A stretch of 64,000 nucleotides of DNA from Bacteroidia bacterium (GTDB lineage: Bacteria; Bacteroidota; Bacteroidia; Cytophagales; Cyclobacteriaceae): NCBI GenBank assembly GCA_030425425.1, contig JAUIAO010000020.1, forward strand, positions 1-64,000. The letters run 5' to 3'. How positions within the stretch are numbered: the first letter of the stretch is position 1; each line of letters begins with the position of its first letter. This document shows, piece by piece, positions 62,106-64,000 of the stretch. A program made the translations under genes and the position numbers. The notes under the pieces are model-generated. The model made no database searches, had not been told where the DNA came from, and was given only the letters and a program-made list of their open reading frames with translations.

Positions 62106-63512
62106 ATGCATAAAGAAACATGGGAAAAGTGCCTCTGTTTCATTAAGGAGCGTATTCCCGCTCAGAGTTTTTCTACATGGTTTGTACCCATAGTCCCACT
62201 GAAAATGCAGGGCAGTGTACTTACCATTCAAGTGCCTAGTCAGTTCTTTTACGAATGGCTGGAGGAGAACTACGTACACTTATTGAAACAGGCGATCAAG
62301 TCTGAAATAGGAGAGAACGGAAGATTGGAGTATTCTGTCGTAGTGGATAGGGGAGATGAGAAAGTGCAACCTGTTACTGTTAATGTTTCTGGATCTAGTT
62401 ATTCACAGAACAAAAACAGAGTAAACGGGTACGATGCGTACAAGAACCCGGATTTTCACAGAGAGCTTAAAAGAAATTCAAATCTCAACCCTTCCTACAA
62501 GTTTGATAATTTTATCGAAGGGGATTGTAACAGACTTGCACGCTCTGCTGGTTATGCAGTAGCCCAAAAACCGGGAGTTACTTCATTCAATCCACTCATG
62601 TTTTATGGAGGAGTGGGATTAGGCAAAACCCATTTGGTACAGGCTATCGGAAATGAAATCATAGCCAATGACAACAATAAAGTAATTGTCTATGTAGCTT
62701 CTGAGAAGTTTACCAATCAATTCATTGATGCCCTCAAAAACAACAATCTTCAGGATTTTATCAATTACTACAAAGAGGTAGACTTGTTGATTCTGGATGA
62801 TGTACAGTTTCTAAGAGATAAAGAAAAAACACAAGAGATCTTCTTCCACATATTCAATCATTTGCATCAAGGCGGTAAGCAGATCATTATGACTTCTGAC
62901 TGTGCTCCAAAGGATTTGAAAGGTTTGCAGGAGAGATTAGTGTCACGTTTCAAATGGGGACTCACTGCGGATCTGCAAGCTCCTGATTTTGAGACCAGAA
63001 TGGCGATCATTCAAACCAAAATGCAGGCTGATGGAATCAGTATTCCTGATGATGTGACGGAATATATAGCCTACACAGTCGATACTAATATCAGAGAATT
63101 GGAGGGAGTGGTGATTTCACTCATTGCCCATGCATCTCTTACTAAAAGAGAAATCGATCTGGAACTGGCCAAACAGATTCTAAAAAATATTGTAACGGAT
63201 ATCGATTCAGAAGTAGGTATCGATTACATACAGAAAACGGTTTCAGATTATTTCAATGTTTCATTGGATGATTTGAAGGCTAAAACCAGAAAGAAAGAAA
63301 TCGTGATTGCCAGACAGGTGGCGATGTATTTCTCCAAAGACTATACCAACCATTCTTTGAAATCCATCGGGTATCATTTTGGTGGCAGAGACCACTCTAC
63401 AGTAATCCATGCTGTGCAGTCTGTGAATGACATGATCGATACCAATTCTAAATTCAGATTCGCGATAGACGAATTGAAGAAAAAATTAAAAATCAGGACA
63501 GCTGTGGCCTGA
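62106..63512 (+). CDS. dnaA: chromosomal replication initiator protein DnaA
   Basis: This 468-residue protein starts chromosome replication by binding DnaA boxes. Domain I (1-80) carries WFVPIVPLKMQGSVLTIQV. The AAA+ domain III has Walker A YGGVGLGKTH near 160 and Walker B LLILDDVQFL. The DNA-binding domain IV has the signature GGRDHSTVIHAV near 440. Domain II is short. The length is typical of the phylum. It is a single gene followed by a terminator. Confidence 0.97.
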   Translation: MHKETWEKCLCFIKERIPAQSFSTWFVPIVPLKMQGSVLTIQVPSQFFYEWLEENYVHLLKQAIKSEIGENGRLEYSVVVDRGDEKVQPVTVNVSGSSYSQNKNRVNGYDAYKNPDFHRELKRNSNLNPSYKFDNFIEGDCNRLARSAGYAVAQKPGVTSFNPLMFYGGVGLGKTHLVQAIGNEIIANDNNKVIVYVASEKFTNQFIDALKNNNLQDFINYYKEVDLLILDDVQFLRDKEKTQEIFFHIFNHLHQGGKQIIMTSDCAPKDLKGLQERLVSRFKWGLTADLQAPDFETRMAIIQTKMQADGISIPDDVTEYIAYTVDTNIRELEGVVISLIAHASLTKREIDLELAKQILKNIVTDIDSEVGIDYIQKTVSDYFNVSLDDLKAKTRKKEIVIARQVAMYFSKDYTNHSLKSIGYHFGGRDHSTVIHAVQSVNDMIDTNSKFRFAIDELKKKLKIRTAVA

Positions 63513-63544
63513 AAAGATTCTAATAGTGATTTATAGTGTTTCAA

Positions 63545-63571
63545 GCCAGACCTCTTTGAAGTCTGGCTTGT
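63545..63571. terminator. rho-independent terminator, bidirectional
   Basis: AAGCCAGAC (63545-63553) pairs with GTCTGGCTT (63563-63571) as a 9-bp stem with a 9-base loop, followed by TGTTTTGTTTT. It ends dnaA and the convergent protease gene. Confidence 0.85.
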
Positions 63572-63577
63572 TTTGTT

Positions 63578-64000
63578 TTAGAAGTAGTAAGGATAATAAA
63601 CTTTTCTGCCTCGGCGGTCAATACCCGAAATGATCACTCGGCCTCTGATATGCTGTAAATAATCTGCAAACTCTTCTGGATTTTCTATCGAAGTGTTATT
63701 GATGTGGGTAATGATAAAACCTTCGGCAATTCCCAATTCCGCAAATATTCCAGCGGGTCTATAATCAATTACTTTGATGCCATTTTTTATTCCTAATAGA
63801 TCTTTTTCTACTTTGGAGACATTCTCGAATGTAGCATCCAGCCACTCTGATTCGAATACTTCTCTCTTGATAATACCTGTTGTTCCTTCCCTATTGGTTA
63901 AAGTAAGGTTCTTTTCTTTTTGCTTGCCCTCTCGCTCTACCAATAAAACAATCTCATCTCCCGGGTAAAGGTTTCCAACGTATTCTTCCAGAAATGCTTT
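63578..64000 (-). CDS. DegP/DegQ-type serine protease, C-terminal part (truncated by window)
   Basis: The frame is open to the right-hand edge with no start, so this is the 3' end of a longer gene. The visible 140 residues contain the end of one PDZ-like domain (YPGDEIVLLVEREGKQKE) and a second one with IKVIDYRPAGIFAELGIAEG and DYLQHIRGRVIISGIDR. This matches periplasmic Do-family proteases, whose second PDZ domain is C-terminal. The protease domain itself lies outside the window. Confidence 0.75.
   Translation of the reverse strand, partial: KAFLEEYVGNLYPGDEIVLLVEREGKQKEKNLTLTNREGTTGIIKREVFESEWLDATFENVSKVEKDLLGIKNGIKVIDYRPAGIFAELGIAEGFIITHINNTSIENPEEFADYLQHIRGRVIISGIDRRGRKVYYPYYF

Overview
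The window reads as chromosomal DNA of a Bacteroidota bacterium, most likely a marine or free-living member of the Cytophagales. The evidence is a type IX secretion C-terminal sorting domain, TonB-dependent uptake with a BtuG-like surface lipoprotein, many LPxxC-type lipoproteins, PadR-linked FtsX permeases with a prefix domain, ABC permeases fused to an M1 peptidase, TPR/HisKA_3 kinases paired with LuxR-type regulators, and a TAnnTTTG-like promoter. Genus is not resolved from sequence alone.

Layout. 1-17430 is a signalling and efflux region. It opens with a PadR regulator overlapping a large FtsX-type permease, followed by a TPR histidine kinase and its LuxR-type response regulator, a CHRD-like lipoprotein, and a decayed ParE-type toxin next to its antitoxin. 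A seven-gene minus-strand efflux operon (TetR, TolC, HlyD, two ATPases, two ABC-2 permeases) resembles E. coli cecR-ybhGFSR. A second, paralogous kinase/regulator pair is divergent from it. Two near-identical 16-bp inverted repeats, one before tetR and one over the tolC start, look like the TetR operators. 17753-30707 holds a secreted protein, an XRE membrane regulator, deoD, several small secreted or lipoprotein genes, a striking 41-bp GC-rich tandem repeat (23500-23827), and an ABC ATPase next to a giant ABC-permease/M1-peptidase fusion.

30729-39390 is an accessory, AT-rich region. It contains a gene fragment cut by a short palindromic element with a 9-bp target duplication, a transglutaminase/discoidin lipoprotein, a divergent endosialidase-chaperone (S74) protein with a T9SS tail, and five consecutive plus-strand genes for exported proteins including a lipase-like hydrolase. 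39523-46727 has an O-antigen ligase-like protein, a small HTH protein, an AbiEii-type nucleotidyltransferase with its small partner, a TtcA-like PP-loop enzyme, a porin, a response regulator and a cyclic-nucleotide-sensor-like histidine kinase; a DASS transporter follows.

48264-61872 is a vitamin B12 region. BtuD-BtuC-BtuF run on the minus strand. A cobalamin riboswitch controls a BtuB-like receptor and a BtuG-like lipoprotein on the plus strand. Then come MeaB and a single-chain methylmalonyl-CoA mutase in which a shortened MutA-like half is fused to a full MutB half, so uptake, cofactor chaperone and the B12-dependent enzyme lie within about 14 kb. A CHASE2 protein with a FecR-like partner sits between MeaB and the mutase. 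The window closes with dnaA and the C-terminal part of a DegP/DegQ-type protease.

At least five short palindromic elements with unlike terminal inverted repeats but a similar CCCT..AGGG core are scattered through the window. One sits inside the coding sequence of the HlyD lipoprotein and another supplies that gene's stop codon.
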